Positions 62,384-64,000 of a stretch of DNA of 64,000 bases are shown here, in pieces (position 1 is the first letter of the stretch; each line of letters starts with the position of its first letter). Origin of the DNA: Peptoclostridium acidaminophilum DSM 3953. Lineage in GTDB: Bacteria; Bacillota; Clostridia; Peptostreptococcales; Peptostreptococcaceae. The notes under the pieces are model-generated. The model searched no databases and was not told the DNA's origin. It saw only the letters and a program-made list of their open reading frames with translations. The stretch is from assembly GCF_000597865.1 (NCBI RefSeq), contig NZ_CP007452.1:751183-815182 (forward strand), given 5' to 3'. The position numbers and the translations under genes are program-made.

Positions 62384-63700
62384 ATGACTAGTGAGTTTTT
62401 GTTTTTAATGATACTGATTTTGCTGAACGCGTTTTTTGCGGCCTCAGAAATTGCATTGATTACACTAAATGACAATAAAATAAAATTGATGGCTGAGGAA
62501 GGGAATAAGAAGGCTAAATTGCTCCAAAAGCTTTTGAATGAGCCCAGCAGATTCCTTGCCACAATTCAGATAGGAATAACGCTTGCAGGCTTCCTGGCGA
62601 GTGCATTTGCATCAGAAAGCTTTTCGGGAAGAATTGTGGAAATTGTTCAAAATATTGGAGTTCCAATACCAGCTGAGTGGCTGAAAGGTATATCTGTTTT
62701 TATGATAACATTAGTGCTGTCATATTTTACTCTGGTTCTTGGCGAGCTTGTTCCCAAGAGGCTGGCGATGAAAAAGGCAGAACAGATATCGATGTTTGCA
62801 GCAGAACCGTTGAATTTTATCATGACGGTAACATCGCCGTTTGTAAAATTGTTGACAGCGTCGACTAATTTTTTCGTAAGAATGTTTGGCGTTGACCCTC
62901 ACGCTGAGGACGATAGGGTGACTGAAGAAGAAATCCGGATGATGGTGGATGTGGGTGAGGAGAAAGGCACCATACATGAGATTGAAAAACAGATGATCAA
63001 CAATATTTTCGAGTTCAATGACAAAACTGTCGAGGACATAATGACTCACAGGGTTGATATTGTAGCAATTGAAGAATCTGCTAACTTTGATGAAGCGATT
63101 TCTATTATAAATAATGAAAGGTATTCGAGAATTCCAGTGTTTGAAGGTAGCATAGACAATATAGTTGGTATACTGTATGGCAAGGACTTGTTAAGATTTA
63201 TCACGGAAAATGGCGATAAAGAGAAATTCAATATAAAGAGCATGGCAAGAAAACCTTATTTTGTGCCGGCATCTAAGCGTACAGACGAGCTTTTCAAGGA
63301 GTTGCAAAAGAGCAAGATGCATATGGCGATTATAATTGATGAGTACGGAGGAACCGCGGGGATTGCTACATTCGAGGATTTGGTAGAGGAGATTGTTGGC
63401 AACATTTTTGACGAAGACGATGAAGAGGAAAGGGACTTTGAAAGGATAGATGACAGCACAGTAGTTATAAATGGCTCGGCTAACCTGGATGATGTAGGCG
63501 AGTATCTGAAGGCGGAGTTGCCTACAGAGGAATACGAGACTTTAAGCGGTTTCATAATAGGGCAGCTTGGGCGAATACCTGAAAAAGACGAAAATCTAGA
63601 GGTTGAGCTCAATGGGTTTATATTTAGAATTGAGAGAGTCGAAGAAAAGCGGGTAACAAAGGTAAGGGTGAATATTTCTTCTAAGGAAGTTCTTGATTAA
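62384..63700 (+). CDS. DUF21/CBS/CorC-HlyC hemolysin-family protein
   Basis: 438 residues. DUF21 (CNNM) helices with FAASEIALITLNDNKIKLMAEEG (split: FAASEIALITLND), ATIQIGITLAGFLASAFAS, GELVPKRLAMKKAE; then two CBS domains (VEDIMTHRVDIVAI; FKELQKSKMHMAIIIDEYGGTAG split: KMHMAIIIDEYGG) and a CorC-HlyC domain to the end. Members move Mg2+ or Co2+; the hemolysin name is historic. ATG 62384 follows GGAGGAAAGG. Confidence 0.92.
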   Translation: MTSEFLFLMILILLNAFFAASEIALITLNDNKIKLMAEEGNKKAKLLQKLLNEPSRFLATIQIGITLAGFLASAFASESFSGRIVEIVQNIGVPIPAEWLKGISVFMITLVLSYFTLVLGELVPKRLAMKKAEQISMFAAEPLNFIMTVTSPFVKLLTASTNFFVRMFGVDPHAEDDRVTEEEIRMMVDVGEEKGTIHEIEKQMINNIFEFNDKTVEDIMTHRVDIVAIEESANFDEAISIINNERYSRIPVFEGSIDNIVGILYGKDLLRFITENGDKEKFNIKSMARKPYFVPASKRTDELFKELQKSKMHMAIIIDEYGGTAGIATFEDLVEEIVGNIFDEDDEEERDFERIDDSTVVINGSANLDDVGEYLKAELPTEEYETLSGFIIGQLGRIPEKDENLEVELNGFIFRIERVEEKRVTKVRVNISSKEVLD

Positions 63701-63713
63701 TTTACGTGATTAA

Positions 63714-63827
63714 ACTTATGATGCTGGAATTGTGAATCCGCTGAATGCCCAGAGGGTGGCCAATCTTTTCAGCACTCACCCGCCTATAGAAGACAGGGTG
63801 GAAAAGCTGCGCAGCAGAGTGTTTTAA
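63714..63827 (+). pseudogene. C-terminal remnant of HtpX (M48B) protease
   Basis: About 37 codons after an in-frame stop match only the end of HtpX: AGIVNPLNAQRVANLFSTHPP then IEDRVEKLRSRVF and a stop. The SLFSTHPP-type ending is specific for M48B proteases. The HEXXH and membrane parts are gone and there is no start, so the fragment is dead. It may be left over from a deletion that also joined the CBS gene to this site. Confidence 0.75.
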
Positions 63828-63868
63828 TAAGGCAGGCACAATAAGCAACAATTTCGATTTGTAAAAAT

Positions 63869-63925
63869 TAAAAAGCTATGGAAAAATTGACTGCCGGAGG
63901 CATCATTTTCTCATAGCTTTTATTT
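63869..63925. terminator. Bidirectional terminator near window end
   Basis: AAAAGCTATG (63870-63879) pairs with CATAGCTTTT (63912-63921), with inner AAAAT/ATTTT and GCC-GGA-GGC pairing; T-rich on the + side. Confidence 0.75.
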
Positions 63926-63939
63926 TTATTGTCTTGAAG

Positions 63940-64000
63940 TTACTGTATTCTATTCAGAGCGCTTATAATCATGTCCCTTGCAATAGGAGCGGCGCTTTTT
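63940..64000 (-). CDS. C-terminal end of a probable penicillin-binding protein 2
   Basis: The last 19 codons before the stop at 63940 read KSAAPIARDMIISALNRIQ on the minus strand. APIARDMI is typical of the end of class B PBPs of the PBP2/MrdA type. The rest lies beyond the window, so the call rests on very few residues. Confidence 0.45.
   Translation of the reverse strand, partial: KSAAPIARDMIISALNRIQ

Noticed and set aside
1-64000. CRISPR array, prophage or restriction-modification locus
   Set aside because: No regularly spaced repeats, phage structural genes or methylase/nuclease genes were found on either strand.

Overview
The window reads as part of the chromosome of an anaerobic, spore-forming-type Firmicute (Clostridia, plausibly Peptostreptococcales or a relative). 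The reasons are strong GGAGG ribosome binding sites, AT-rich spacers, butyrate kinase, rubrerythrin, a minimal SufCB pair, CarD, AI-2E, DUF4956/VTC and Cthe_2159-type genes, and group II introns. This is inference from gene content; no rRNA gene is present to place it.

Layout. 1-6.6 kb: the end of an EamA transporter gene, a structured leader and CarD regulator, an intact IS21-family element (istA/istB), a truncated Ldh_2 dehydrogenase, an XRE regulator and 5-formyl-THF cyclo-ligase. 6.7-10.1 kb: a tiny secreted repeat-peptide gene, tRNA-Val(GAC), a large GT4 glycosyltransferase and a DUF3048 lipoprotein. 10.4-20.7 kb: a quaternary-amine island with two BCCT transporters, a 45-residue membrane protein, an AraC regulator with a long sugar-hydrolase-like tail, butyrate kinase, a eukaryote-like choline/carnitine acyltransferase and EutH. 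20.8-28.9 kb: SufCB, a fasciclin protein, and a VTC/DUF4956/Cthe_2159 operon divergent from a two-component system, with a 17-bp-arm inverted repeat between them. 29-40.8 kb: ZIP transporter, threonine aldolase, rubrerythrin, AI-2E, DUF456, hemerythrin, SpeA, a panE gene with an internal deletion, a frameshifted DUF2207 gene, LemA and DUF2294. 40.9-51.2 kb: purKE, an OFA-type MFS carrier, carB, an ArsB/NhaD-type permease, DUF937, metY and ppnP. 51.3-55.1 kb: two group II introns, one nested exactly at the end of domain V of the other (a twintron). 55.2-64 kb: a solitary GHKL ATPase, uracil permease, truA, ywbE, acyltransferase 3, a FetAB-type exporter, a CBS/CorC protein, an htpX remnant and the end of a probable PBP2 gene.

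How genes work together. The most coherent metabolic unit is 10.4-20.6 kb: uptake or exchange of betaine/carnitine/choline/ethanolamine-like compounds (BCCT x2, EutH) together with acyl transfer between CoA and a quaternary alcohol (acyltransferase) and ATP generation from an acyl phosphate (butyrate kinase). The second is the VTC operon and its flanking two-component system, which share one symmetric regulatory sequence. Several genes are decaying (Ldh_2, panE, DUF2207, htpX), which points to ongoing gene loss.

The strongest candidates for something not previously described are the twintron, the acyltransferase/BCCT/butyrate kinase island, and the 40-residue secreted peptide whose two 9-residue repeats differ only at synonymous sites.
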